From NCBI GenBank assembly GCA_973895155.1, contig OZ316895.1, forward strand, positions 9,300,001 to 9,364,000: a stretch of DNA of 64,000 nucleotides. Reading direction: 5' to 3'. This DNA comes from Marsupella aquatica (lineage: Eukaryota > Marchantiophyta). Made by a program: the position numbers and the translations under genes. Each line of letters opens with the position of its first letter. Position 1 is the first letter of the stretch. Positions 1-12,489 of this stretch are shown here, piece by piece. Under the pieces are notes generated by a model. The model saw only the letters and a list, made by a program, of their open reading frames with translations. It made no database searches and was not told where the DNA came from.

Positions 1-3000
1 GAACGGTAACTCACAATCAAACTTCCACTATTTGACAGAATAGAATAATTCAAAAATATATATTATGGAAGTGACTTGGAGTGGGGCAGAGTGAGCAGGT
101 GGGGCAGTGGAGGAGCGAGGAGGCTGCTCACTCAGGATTAAGTTTGTCTTTGTCGAGCACTTGTCTAGGGGACTCTCTGGTTCTTTGGTGATCCTGTTTT
201 TCTCCATTTGGTGCCTTTTGTTCTTTGGCTCTATGATAAAGTTTAGGATCCAGGCATCCAATGTTGCAATGCTTGAAGCTCATGTGCATTGCATAATTGT
301 CTCAATGACAATAATGACACCAATGGTTGTCATGGTCCCTTAGTTCACATGCTGTATTGATCCAGAAGGGGTATTTGACCTTGACCCTGGGATCACCTTC
401 CTCCACCACCAAGTTTGTAGAGGAGCTTGTTGTGCAATTCATCACCAACAGTTGTCCTTTTAGTTCTCCACTCTCAAAAACACGTCCATATATTTGTGTG
501 GACGGACCAAAGATTGTTGCTATCGGCCATGGTCTCCTCTTTCATTGGTTGACTCATACACCTGTTCAAACTATGAAGACAACTCTTGAATTTTGACTAT
601 GATTTCTGAACGGAGGTCAGAAAACCACCCAACTAACTATAAATTAAAGCTCTGTTCACAAGTCTTCCAAAATTGCATCCACATGTCCGTTCCTGCGCTT
701 TCTCTGCACAAGGAGGTAGTACGGGTAGCTGTATCATTGGTAGCACCCGTGTCAGATGTTAGATAATTAAACAGATTCCTATGCTTTACTAGGCTTCATG
801 CATAATATTTTCAAGCGGTGTATGTTTACAATTGTTAGAGCAATGATATACCTACATACATAGATGAGCACCCAGGGGCTGTCTGTCTACCTATCAGACA
901 ATTAACAAAACTGATTGCCCTTCCCTCCTGTCCGGAGATACCTTCTGTGGGCCCAAAGGCAGTGCTTTGAGGGACAAAGCTTAGAATATCACTTACAAAG
1001 TAGGACGTCCACTAGATACAACGGAAGTAACAAAAAGCAAGCTACATGAGAACCTCGAGCTTGTTTGAAGGACAAACCAAGCCCACCCCAGGCATGCATG
1101 AGGTACATGTAACACTTGAAAGGACGTGTTGATAAATAACACTCCAGCATGTACCACAAATGGGAAGTGATTGTCCACATTTACAAGTGACCAAAGAGGA
1201 AACAATGTTGATCTCAGAATCACAAGCCAGGGCATCCATGGCCCCTTTAACCACATAAAGATCATGCTACATGGGCCAAACCACAAGGCAAAGGCAAAAG
1301 TCAAATCCAACATCTCCAATTGGATAACCCCACAATGCCTTGAATGACTCAACCCTTCCTACAGAATAGAAAGAAAGGTCATCACTCTTCAATTGAAGAT
1401 TCAAAAGGAAATTTTGTCCTTCAAATAAGCTAAAGAAAGTAGTAAATTTTTTTGCAAAGTTGATAAGCTGTTGACAGAAAGTTCTCACTGTTGTATACGA
1501 GCTTTGTGGAGATTGAAAAGAAATGTACAAAATTATTTGGATACCAATGTGCAGAGCAAAGGCTGGTTTGGAGGCTGGTTTGGAGGAAGGTTTAGGGTTT
1601 AGGGTCTCCTTCCCTGAGACTAAGGAAGGATGGGGCTGATACAAAGTCTCAGGGAAACAACAAGGGTAGCAGTAGCAAAGGAGAGACTAAGGAAGGATGG
1701 GGCTGATACAAAGTCTCAGGGAAACAACAAGGGTAGCAGTAGCAAAGGAGAGACTAAGGAATCAAAGTCAACATCAGAGTGATCAATAGGCAGAGAAACT
1801 GGAGGAGTCGCATAAAAGCTAGTAGATGTTAGAACACCTACTTTCTGACCCCTAACTCACAACAAGATGCCTCATTTGGCCTGCTGGCCGGGGGCTAAAC
1901 TTCCTTGCCATCTACCTACCACTTCTTGCTGGTGTTCAATTCCTGTCAGCAAAACATGACTTGTGATGTATTGAATCAGGGCCTTCATGCAGTAAGAATT
2001 CTCAAAGAAAATCTAAAGATCAGCGAAGTGACCCAATTCTGTGGAAACATGGCACCAGGCTCTGATCATGACGGACTGTATGACCTGCAATGATCATGAG
2101 AATTTCCTAAGAAGCTTTTCTTCACGAGAAAAAATAACCCCTGGACATTTTTAGCAAAACTGAAGACAATCTTCAGACTTCTTGTGTGCTCAGATACTTC
2201 TTGTTTGAATATATCATGGGTAATCAAGCGAAGGCTTGTATGCATCACATCAGTGCAAACAGGAAAACTAGGTGGAAATCATAGTCAAAATTAAATTGGA
2301 ATTGAATCCAATTGAATAAGATTGGAAAAGACAGGAAATTAGTTAGTAACAAAGAAGCCTAATATGAAATTCCGAGTCCATTTTAGCAACAGTACTCTGG
2401 GTAGACTCATTATTTCTAGGGTAGTTTATATGCTTACTAAGGTCACCATTTATTAAACAACACCCTTGTCAGATATAATAATTACAGAATGACTCACAAT
2501 GTAAATTTTGAATGTTTTCACCCCTTGTTGAGTGATCTAATCACACATTTTTATTTGTAACTAATTGCAAAATTTACTTCCATATTAAAATGAACAAGCA
2601 ACATGTATTTGGAAATTAAACCAAGGCTTTATTCCCTATGAGTACGTAACTCACAACATTTCCAAATATACACTCAGAATGGAGTGTGAGGGAAAATGTG
2701 ATTCAAGAGGGAAAACGTTTTGCACTAAGATATAGAAAGGCAAAAAATTAATCAGGATGAATTAGTTTGGTAAACTTAGGGTAACGGAAGATATATAGGG
2801 TGCAAAAATTCAATAATTTGGGTATTTTGAGGTCCGCAGAAAGGGGGTTAAAGACACAATCATACACATAAATAATGATATGTTGTAAAATGTGGGTAAA
2901 ATGGAAGAAACTTGAATACTTGTGATTTCAAGTAGTTTTCTCTAATAGAGGTGCATTCATAAATTGTTTGCAACTCCCATGAGATGACTTGGTCTACGTT

Positions 3001-3036
3001 TGTCTCTCCCAGAGTCAGAGAGCACATAACACGTAC
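1..3036. other. Left-edge AT-rich DNA, possible first intron of the VAMP72-like gene
   Basis: No gene is supported here. I searched the minus strand for the remaining conserved VAMP72 exons (rest of the longin domain, SNARE coiled coil, membrane anchor) and found none. Either they lie beyond the window edge or the copy is incomplete. Telomere-type TTTAGGG units occur twice near 1590-1604. A cysteine-rich minus-strand frame at 1042-1254 has several CxxC pairs but matches no family I recognise. Confidence 0.5.
1616..1749. repeat. 67-bp tandem duplication
   Basis: Two head-to-tail copies of a 67-bp unit (1616-1682 and 1683-1749) are essentially identical, each beginning GAGACTAAGGAA. This suggests a recent duplication by slippage or unequal exchange. 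The copies sit just beside a short TTTAGGG telomere-like stretch. Confidence 0.9.
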
Positions 3037-3226
3037 TGAATCCATCTTCCATAAGATAGTTGAAGGTGTGCCGGTCGCTAGTGTAGGTAAATTTGTTGTC
3101 ATTGGCAGGTAACTTCTGTAAACACTGAAGCGCAATTGTACTAAAGTGTCCAGAGCACGCAGTGTACTCCGCGAGAACGACAGTGCCCCGTGCCACAAAG
3201 CTGTAAATCAGCGAATTCGCACCCAT
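3037..3226 (-). CDS. VAMP72: VAMP72-type R-SNARE (longin), first coding exon, partial
   Basis: The ATG at 3226 opens a 63-codon exon starting [20 protein letters not shown] and running on to KFTY and [11 protein letters not shown]. This is the highly conserved start of the plant VAMP721/722-type longin domain. Members are R-SNAREs on secretory and endosomal vesicles that pair with plasma-membrane Qa-SNAREs. The exon ends at a strong donor (TTCA|GTACGT) in phase 1, just before the conserved Y-C-V segment, which is where I expect an intron in this family (recalled, not checked). No second exon, SNARE motif or C-terminal anchor was found between here and position 1. A few residues (ACSGH where relatives have EFTGN, and SDRHTF) are less usual. 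Identity of the exon is clear; completeness of the gene cannot be judged. Confidence 0.85.
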
Positions 3227-3858
3227 GGCGATCTACAACTCGAAACAACCGTTCCTCCCACAGAAAGAAACCCTTCGGTACTTCCCTGCCACCGCAAAAG
3301 GTGACAGAGATTTCGGTCCTCAGTCGATTGAGCCGCAATTTCCCTCCTCCCGTTCCTTTCTTCGCTTCCTCTCATCCGCCTTACGGTACCCTGTCTTAGT
3401 ACGATCTCCACAAGTCCATCCATTCCCTGCAATCTGCCAGGATAACCAGATACCCTTCTCCACAGGAGGAAAGACGTAGCTATACAGCGCACGATGGCAG
3501 ATCGGGAGCAGGGAAGGAAATTCGAATGCTCCTTAGTCGTTGCCACGAGAGGGGAGAGGAGACGCTTTGTCTCTTTCCAATCGCTGGTGCATTTGTGTTT
3601 CTTTTGCCGTTCTCGCGTTACGTCGTGCGTACCGCGTCCACATAGTGTGTATTGTGAAGCGCATTCCTCGTTTCCGCGACTCTTTCCTTCCTTCCTGTCA
3701 AATATAGCCCTACTTTCCCTCTAGCTACGCGCTTCTGCGCGATCACTTACAACACCTGCCGTTCCCGTGAAGCAATGAACATGACCAAGGAAGGAACACG
3801 GAGACGTTGGAGAACAGTGCCTAAGATGTTTTAAAGCACAGTGCGTAGGTCTCCCTTC

Positions 3859-5276
3859 CTACCTCCGTCCTGCTTGGGCCTGCCGCATCTTAAACATGGA
3901 CATCGGTCTAGACTCCAGAGCTGCTTCTTCAACCTTTGGCAGAACAAAATGCCAGTCCAGATATTACCTCACTTAGACATGTACCTTCCAAATTTTGCAC
4001 AATATTCTGTGAAAATAAGAAACGCTTGCATTTGGAACGGGCTCTCAATGTAGACTGTCTGACAAGGTCATTCCATCAAGTCCCCAAACAATAGTGAATT
4101 CGTTCTCATGTGAAGGTTTTCGTGATAGATACACAGAGGTTAGATGATTCCTTGTCCCTACATTCACTTACTCTTAAAAAAAAGTTGCATGGTTGAAAGT
4201 CTACACCTTCAGGCAGAATCCGTCAACAAATTACGAACATCAAACAGATAGCAAGCACGTGCCCCAAATGGAAGAACTGAGAGAAGATCAAGTATCGAGC
4301 AGGATGACAAATATTTTCTAATCTTCACCTGTTGTTCGCTGGGAATAGCTGGCTCTGCAGAACTGCGTTCTGTGACTTTTCCAGTAAACGCCTGCAACAA
4401 AGTGATTCTGCTGTGAGCAAGGGACCAAATCAAGCTTGCTGAAAGGAAGGACATGGAGTAACCTCTACAGTGCACAATGATTTTGTGTTGCTCGCAATTC
4501 AAGGTTTGTAAGTGTTTAGACCCGTTAAAAGACGATGAAAGCTTCAAGCCTCAATTTTACATGGTAGACTGTAATTAGCAATTGGAGATGGCGATGACGA
4601 GTGCAAAAGCGTAAGCGCGCAGCTGAGAAGGAAGCATGAAAATACCTTCAGCTGTCCTGCTGCAACGTCACCCGTAGATTGGACGTTGTTGCGGTCACTC
4701 GAAGGAGAACCAGAGTTCTTCACTTCGCCAGCATGCTTCCCTGCAACCACAAGCCTTTTTTTAAGCGGAAGGTATACCTCATGTACATTCATTTACAGCA
4801 TCAGCGCGCGCCCCCCACGCAACTTCTCCAATCCTCTGAGCATATAGTTCTCAAGATTTCTCTCGGAGCGTGACAGATTTTATACAATCAGGCCTGCAAC
4901 GTCTGGGAGGTGCATTATGCGGAGATCGCTAAAAGGGTCATGCACATTAGGGTATATCAAAGTCTACACTGAACAATACGATTAAACCAGAGCGACCCTT
5001 GAAAGAGCACACACCTTTCTGATCGGCCCCTTCTCTTCTCCATTCTTGAAGTTCCTTCAATGTTGAAAGCCAGAATTCGACAAAACGTAGTGAGCATTAC
5101 CTCTTGTTGCCAAACTGTGGGAAGCCAAACTCTCTCCAAGAAGAACCTGAACTATCACCATGAGCCACATACCAGACGCAAGCAATAAAATGAGCAATAG
5201 TCTGCTCATGTAAACCAATCCATCAAGATCTTGACTAGAATATCGGGTACAGCTCATTTAGTAGAACCCGCCTCAT
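3859..5276 (-). CDS. Small multi-exon gene of unknown function (117 aa model)
   Basis: Seven minus-strand exons join with GT...AG borders and matching phases: 5251-5276, 5101-5146, 5015-5054, 4646-4740, 4329-4391, 3985-4006 and 3859-3920. They total 354 nt, 118 codons including a TAG stop. The model begins MRRVLLNEL, continues ERVWLPTVWQQE and LQEWRREGADQKG, has a polar serine-rich centre (KNSGSPSSDRNN) and ends ESRPMSMFKMRQAQAGRR. I do not recognise the family. The PMSxFKxR tail loosely recalls a basic motif near the C-terminus of URI-type prefoldin-like proteins; this is weak inference. No signal peptide or membrane segment is seen. The first exon is least certain (donor GTACCC) and may instead be preceded by exons displaced by the degenerate Helitron just upstream. 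The VAMP72-like start codon lies 633 bp downstream on the same strand. Confidence 0.55.
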
Positions 5277-5549
5277 TGCAATTGAGTTGCTCAAGTTTAC
5301 ATTTAGCTTGATCCAACTTGATTGTGTGGATTGTGTCTTGTCTTGTGAGTGGATTGCTGGATTTTCTGATGTTACTCATGGGGGCCTCCAAATGCTTCTC
5401 TGACACGAAAACACAAATGAGAAAAGTCTGGTTTTTTCACTGGCCATTTACCGACTAGCAATTTTAAGGTAAAGCCTATAAAGTAGCAAGTTCGTAAGTT
5501 TCCATGTGTTGTGCAAAGTTCATGGATCGTAAGAGAACTAATGATAATG

Positions 5550-6692
5550 TTCAGTGACAAATGTTGGATCTCTTCCAATCTTTGACTCTCCTGCAACACG
5601 TCATTTGGATTTGGTTGAGTTAGGGTAACCAGTGCCAGGTTTGTGCCTCCCATTCAGTAGTGGAGTATATGCTCAATCTTGTCCTTCTCATATTTGTTTG
5701 ACAAATCCAAGCTACTCTCAATGAATGTGTCAAATTGACCTCCTCCATCATCAAGGATAGGATTTGTCCCCTCCCCTCGTGCCAATCCTCCTTAACGAAG
5801 TCCAGTTGTCATGACCCATTGTTGATTATGGGCTTGCATGGTGGGCCAACAGCAAATTCCACTGGAGGCTGGTCAATCTTACATGCATCCAAGGCACCAT
5901 CGGTGCACCAACATTTACCAAACCAAGTATCAAACATGGGAGGGTCGGATGAACCGTTCACAGTGTCACTGCATGATTGGAACTTGTACTTGGGGCGATC
6001 TCTCGTCTATTATTGATAGCAATTCTGGCTGATGCTCGTTGAGCAGCCCTTGCTTCACGGTGAAGCTGCCTTCTACTATTTGCATGGCCACATGCCAAAA
6101 TTGGTCATAAACTTGTCCCCTCAAGGGAGGCCAATGATGTTGTTGGAGTCTACCGTGATGCCCTTGCTTCAAGCCACAGTTGTCAGCCACTAGCTCTGCG
6201 GGCTGATGACACATTGGCGCGGCACCTGAGGCACTTGGTTCATCTGGTACCAAAAGTGCCGCACTTGGTGAAATGCTTTTTTCCACCACAGGAGGACCCA
6301 CACTTGGTGTGGCACTTGGTTGTGGCACCTAGTAGAAAAAGGTTACACACCGGTAATCTTTCTTCCTGACAGGAATTACGTGCTGCAGGGGCTGGCCATA
6401 GCAGCCAGGGCAGGAGTTTGCAAGCCGTTGCAGGGGCGACCAAGGTTGGGAGCCATAGAGGGCAAGCCATGGAGGGCGCCTCCTGGCGAGCAGATCCAGG
6501 GGCGAGCAAGGCCAGGCGACCGAGACAGTCCCTAGAGGCGACATTTTTTGCCTGGCGAGCAAGGCAAAGGCACACAAAACCATTGAACAGCCAACAAAAA
6601 AGTCAAATAATCTAACCGCCATGCATGACTCCTGCCCATTGCTCATTTGGTAGACGAACGAAGAGTAGAAAAGCGTGATTATAGTGTTTAGT
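5550..6692 (-). mobile_element. Degenerate, internally deleted Helitron copy
   Basis: About 5550-6310 is related to 25420-26280 of the intact Helitron; for example MGGTNLA...QPNP...VLQE...QRLE is readable on both minus strands. A diverged GC-rich segment follows. The last 100 bp (about 6600-6692) match the intact element's 5' end at 28530-28632, including the run AATCTAACCGCCATG and an ACACTATAAT end block. The Rep and helicase regions are missing and no 3' hairpin was found, so this is a dead remnant. It lies just upstream of the small gene at 3859-5276. Confidence 0.75.
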
Positions 6693-7429
6693 ATATATAT
6701 GCACTAACAATTTAGATATCAAATGCATATACAATACACTTTAGTCATGAAATGCACCCTGGCACCCCTCCTGCCAGGCTGATGAGATCCCCATTTCAAA
6801 GGCAATTTGACTGCTTTTGAAAGCATGCAGTGAGGGAGGGAGTTGAGAGCAGAAGTGGGGAGAAGTGAACCAATGGGATGTGCGCAAGGAAAAACATAGT
6901 TACATCCACCCCACATTGCTTATGATTGTCTCCCTTCTGACAAATTGCATTTAAACTTCTCTCCCCACCCTCCGTTTTTCTTTCTATACCCTCTAATTAA
7001 AAAAAAATCTTTCCCCAACCCCTCCATCCTAGGTTTCTTCGATTACATCAATAGAGGAATGTCGTCGCTAGTAAGTAATGATTGCCACTTCAAATCAGAA
7101 CTGCAAAGTGCATACTGTCAGTAGTCCAGATTTTCTGTAACAATTATCCCATCAAAGGATATGTACATTTCTGTAATGCTTCATAGCTCTTTCTGACTGC
7201 CATAATAGCTATAGGACAATCCAATTTCTCTCTCTAGTGGAAGCCGCTAAGAATGAAGATTTTACCTTGAACCATCCAGTGCCTGCTCTGGTGATATTTG
7301 GCGAGAGATCAAGAACCAAACAAAAGGAAAGAAACCATGTAACTACTTCAGAGAACGATCAGCAGAAGACCTATCTCACTTTATGAGCTTCCTCGTAAAA
7401 ACCAAGAGTTTTGTTGCTGGTTCTGCCAC
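6693..7429. other. Intergenic, downstream of the oxygenase gene
   Basis: No coding signal is seen. The stretch probably contains the 3' UTR of the minus-strand oxygenase gene, whose stop codon is at 7430-7432. Confidence 0.5.
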
Positions 7430-10400
7430 TCATGCCACTACCTCCTCGGTATGAATAGGATCATAATTGTATTTTAGCATTTTTGATTCGGAGAAATTTC
7501 CAAAATTGCTCAGATTAGAATATTCTCCTTGAGTCTGCAGGCAAGGGAAGACATGAGAAAGAATAGTGAAAGAAAAGCCTTTTAAAAGCTACCGAACCAT
7601 TCATCATAATAAATCCAAGTACTGAAGATACCTCCACTTCTAGCAAAGTGAAATGTCTTACAAAAGTTAATACCTTCGTCAAGGACTCTTCAATGATTTG
7701 AGGAAGCTTGAGAGGTTCATCCCTGTTGCAAGTCTCGAAATTATTAAGAGATACTTAGCCTGTGCAAAAAACGACAACGCTCATGCACTGATACCAAAAA
7801 ACTAGATGGCTATGTCAACAAATAACCACATATGTCGCCGTTTCAATTTGATTGCCTTCAAATCGTTGAGTGTGATTAGCAAAGACTAGATCACATCATC
7901 TTCAGCCCAACACCCGCAAATGATGAAATTTAGCATTGTCGTTGGAAGTACCATTGGGGTTGCATAAATACGGCAAATGAGTTTCGCTCCACTCCAAGAA
8001 TTCCTTGTCTGGGGGCCTGACCACAAGATTGCTGATTAGATCTTTGAATTTGTCTCTTCTAGATAGCCAACAATTCTGTCTCCCTCTTACCCATCTCCAG
8101 CACTCGGACAAAGACTGTACAACTCACTGACGCTTGAACGTGATAAAATTGGCATCTGACATTCAAGAATACCTATGGAGGGTGAGAGTCACCTCAACGT
8201 TGAAGCCTGAAACTTTTATTTAATCTAGTTTACTGCCACTACCACCCGTTTGAACTATTTCAGCTAATACCATGAATGAGAGCATTCAATACAACGAAAG
8301 AGAGAAGGATTCTTGCAAGAACACTAGCTGGTCAAATAGGCATTTCACAAGGATGATGTGATGTGCTTTTCATTTACTCAATGGTAAATGAACGAAGCTT
8401 TGCATGACATTACTTTGTTTTCGAATGCACACCACGAATTAAGGTTTATATCCAGCTGGCACTTACACCGCACACTTGATCAGTGTAAGATCCGCTTTAA
8501 ACCCGTGTTAAATCTCAGGTGTAATTGCAAGAAAATGATACCATTAGAATTCATGATAAATCACTAGATGCCAAAGGAGAAATGAAGGACAAGGCGGAGC
8601 CTTTTCTAGTGGGAGCATGTTTACAGACATTAATATTTTCTGGGAACAAGTTAGTAAATGTGGACCATCATATTTGTGTTTGGGTATTACCTTGACACAA
8701 TGTGGTGTGGCGTGAAACAGACCCCCTGAAAATATCTCTGTAGTCTCACCCAGTTGAAATGCAAGATAATCAGCATTGTAGACCGCCTGCAACAATAAGT
8801 TGGCGTCAACAGTGTAGTCGGGTGTCCAAGGAACAGCATTTTTCGCTTGAAGAGATAAGATGTAACGGAAGGCCCTAAGAACTCTCTCAGGGATGTTCCT
8901 CCAATTGTCATCATTTATCTCAGCGCACCCTGCAATTTGTTGCCAATCGTTTTCATAATGGATAAAGTAAACAAATATTGGGGCTGGCCCAGTCCCCGCC
9001 AGTTTGGGTGAGGGATGAAAGAGTGGCTCCACACCTTCACCACTTTGCCTTCGCGATTTTCAATATAAAGGCCTGCTTCGGGATCTGGGGAAGGAACTTC
9101 TACGCCTCCCTTAGTATACATGGCACATGTTAGACCTGTGTATGACACAAATGACAATATGGCGTGAAATTCAACGATGACTCAGGTTTGATGCAATTTT
9201 AGTAGGTTAAGAATATTAGTTTCCACAAAGTTTTTGGTTGTCAAGACTACCGCCAACTCCTATCCAAGCAAGACAGCACCCATCTACTAGACACCCACTT
9301 GCTAGATTTGGCATGGAATACTAGCCTACACTCAAAGTTCGTAATTCCCAGCTGCCATAACCCAGAGAAAGACGGGAGAAGCCGAAACAAGAGACTACCA
9401 AGATAGAAGTTCTGGAGCTTCAAACCTTGAGCCTGAAGTTACTTCCAAGTTAGCCCAACACCTACACTGGATTTATTAACCAAAGCTCCATACAGAGCAT
9501 GCCTTCGTACAAAGGATTTGAAGTCACTACTGCAATTAAATTTGAAAATTACCCGTAAGAGATCCAATATCACGATGCCATCCGCACCAGCTTGACAAAT
9601 CCTCATCTCCATGACTAAAGACAAGCAGGAAGCTGTTAGTGGTCATCTTTTACCCCTGAGCTGCTGCTCTGTGAAGGTTAACAGAAGAAGCCGGAAAACT
9701 TTCAAGATATTGGAACAAATTATGCCTTGCATAATGCAACGATGATCATAATTGAGACCTGCCAAAATTTGGAAAATAATGCAGTAGCCTTCCTTTGTGG
9801 CACTGTGACCGTCGCAATATCCTCTCTAAGGATTCTACTTCTGCCGAGGGAATCCTGCTGGAAACTGCAAATCACATTGAATTTCCATTGATTACCAAGT
9901 GATAGTATTGAAACCAACGTACATAGTAGTACAGTGAAACAGAAACTCATGACGTATTGTAACAATTATTATACAATGGAAACTAGGGCATACTCTTGCT
10001 ACATACACCAATAGAGAAATTGCTCAAAAGTGGAACTTAAAGAAATTACTGAACTTTCTAGGTATGTGACAGAGACCCACCATACTTGTCACAGTGATAC
10101 GCCAGAAGGAAACCCACTTCGATAATCACTGATCCCAATTCCTTCATAGCTGGAATATTATCCCCAATTTGACATGTCATGGAGTAACAGAGTACATTTC
10201 AGCCTAAAAAATGCAGATATCCAAAGCAACTAACCTAGTTAATGTTCTAGGAATGAATTAGGCTTAAGTATTTAACTACAATAATGTAAGAGGGGGGTTT
10301 GTTAGGTCGTACTTGACTCAAGTTCTGGTAGGTGCTCTTTCGGCCACAAATTATTTCTGCATTGAGTTGGATACCTGAGACAAGTTTTCAATAGTTTTAG

Positions 10401-12489
10401 AACCTCACACAAGCGCAAGATTTTGATGTACGTCTATGAAAACAGATAGGAACGCATTTGTACAAACCCCTGCCATCTTCAATTGTTTAAGTTGCTTGTG
10501 TGAGGCATAAGTAATGCACACTTTTGACATGCTCATGAAGTAGTTATACCAAATCATTGGCTGCGCAAGGCCAGAACAGCACGGCTCTGTTTTCCGGCAT
10601 ATATATGGAGACCATGTCAATTTAAAAGCTCCTATCATGGCCAACAGTTCTTTAAGCACATACAGAGGCAAGAAATAAAACGACGCACCAACCTCAAGAC
10701 CTAGAACAAATACTCATCAATTTCAAGATGTGTGAGGCCAACCTTTCCATCAGCATAGTGCTGGTAGTGGGTATATCCTTGCATAGATTAGCATAGAAAG
10801 ATCCTTTCAGCTGATCTGCAGATATAACATCAGACGCTTGTGATAGATCAACTGATGCATCCTTTTCTGTGCTGCTACCGGAGGTTACCAACCACCAACA
10901 GGCCAAGAAGAAACAAAGATGAAACCAACACTTTACAAAACACGTGTGTTTCTGCATTAGGATACCAAGCTATACCAATAATTCATTTAATGAATAATTT
11001 GATGCCACACATGCAGATTCTATGCCGGTAACACTAAGTAAAGACAGACATACAAATGCATAGGGAAAGCTATGTAACATTTGGTGATCTTTTCGCAAAT
11101 GCATGTGAGAGAAATACAATTAAGTAAAAAACTTGACGATTAGAGTGGGGTAGTTTAGTTTGTTGTCTTGCAGTGGGGATTTAGAGGCTTCAACCAAACT
11201 CACCAGGTCTACCTGTCTCGAGCTTTTCTTTTCCATGGCTCCATCCAAAAGAATACCTGCATGATGATTAAGAAGTCACATAAGAGACTTCTCCACATCT
11301 TCCAGAGATGAAGAAAAAAGGCTCTTAATAACTTAGCTCGATCTCTTACGTGAAGTTTCCGTAAGATGCTAAATTAATTACCTGCTCGGAGGATCTTCAA
11401 GTTGCTTTCTGACATCTTCTGGAAGGGTCGCAACTCTGCCATATATCACAATTGTCTCAGTTCTCCATTTTCCATCTTTATGGCGTGCACATGAGCCGGA
11501 AGGAACAGTTCACAGGATACTCTAAGTATACCGTAAACAACCGAAGGTCCCAAAATTAGGCTGACAGCTCAATTGTGCTACTTTATAAAACAAAAGAACG
11601 AAGGCTCTGACTGTAGGACTCGACACAAGTGTACTACCGAAATACGTCTGCTACCTTTGTGCTAATGGTAGTAGCTTCTTTCGTAGTTGTGCATACCCAG
11701 GGACCTGTCCAATTTCAATCCACTGTCAAACGGTCACGACATCCTCGCAATTTGTACAGAAACTGGGCCGGTAGTGGTCATGTTTACACTCATATTTCGA
11801 GACGATTGTCTCTAATTAAAATTCATTTCACATAAGACGTCTTACCAACAAAGACATGGCTGCAGCAGAAGGAAAGCCTCAAATTAATAAACAAATCCTG
11901 TATACGAGAGGGATAACAACTACAATAGAAGAATCTATGTACACCTGGATCTTTGATTAGACTTCTGGCATGCGGATCTCAGATACACAGTGAAGAACAT
12001 GAGACCATTATAGCTCATGAGACCATTATAGCTCATGCCAATACAGACAACGAAATCAAATCTGCCCAAACTAATTGAACATGCATGTCTATTTGTCCAA
12101 AGCATTTGAAACGATCTCGAAATCTGGGCATATCAGAAAGACCATGTAAGGAAGAGAAAACACACAGGAGAAAGGCCGTAGAACAAGCAAGGTCGAGCAA
12201 ATTTGGAAAGGTGATTACCGTACATTTGTGATGGCAATTATGCCCAGCCCGGATGGTCCAAATCCGGCTTCCAAACTCTCAAAAAGATCCAAGCTCTCAT
12301 TCTGTTGCAATTCACAAAACAGGATTCGGAAATAAGAATCAGCTCTAGACACGACGGACACTGAATCAGCAATTCAGGCGAATAAGAACATCACGAGACC
12401 AGTCGGTGCATTACCTTGAGGTCGGCGTAACTGAGCGTGACAACAGTCTCGGAGCACGGCACAGTTTGCCTAGATACAATTTCTGTCAT
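7430..12489 (-). CDS. 2-oxoglutarate/Fe(II)-dependent oxygenase-like protein (15 exons)
   Basis: Exons run 12415-12489, 12219-12301, 11846-11877 (tentative), 11382-11455, 11213-11256, 10743-10866, 10313-10374, 10081-10149, 9759-9834, 9553-9614, 9035-9135, 8691-8786, 7952-8016, 7674-7722 and 7430-7534. About 372 aa. Key blocks in order are TLSYADLK, FGPSGLGIIAITN, LPEDVRKQLEDP, FGWSHGKEKLE, KGSFYAN, LLAYHCDKY, GRLLHYFP, WCGWHRDIGSLTGLTC, PDPEAGLYI, AFQLGETTEI and ATPHCVK. HRD plus the later TPHC histidine form the iron-binding HxD...H triad, and RNS in VERNSFAVFMQ fits the 2-oxoglutarate RxS. The family is the plant isopenicillin N synthase-like group with LTGLTCAM/TPHCV signatures; its substrate is unknown to me. 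All junctions from exon 4 onward are in phase; exon 2 to 3 is off by one base, so that splice site is wrong or the copy is damaged there. No signal peptide; probably soluble. Confidence 0.88.
12001..12036. repeat. 18-bp tandem pair in an oxygenase intron
   Basis: Two exact copies of an 18-bp unit beginning GAGACCATTATAGC lie in the intron between oxygenase exons 2 and 3. Confidence 0.9.

Noticed and set aside
1042-1254. Cys-rich 70-codon minus-strand frame as a zinc-finger gene
   Set aside because: CxxC pairs are irregular, no exon partners were found and a second overlapping frame is equally open.
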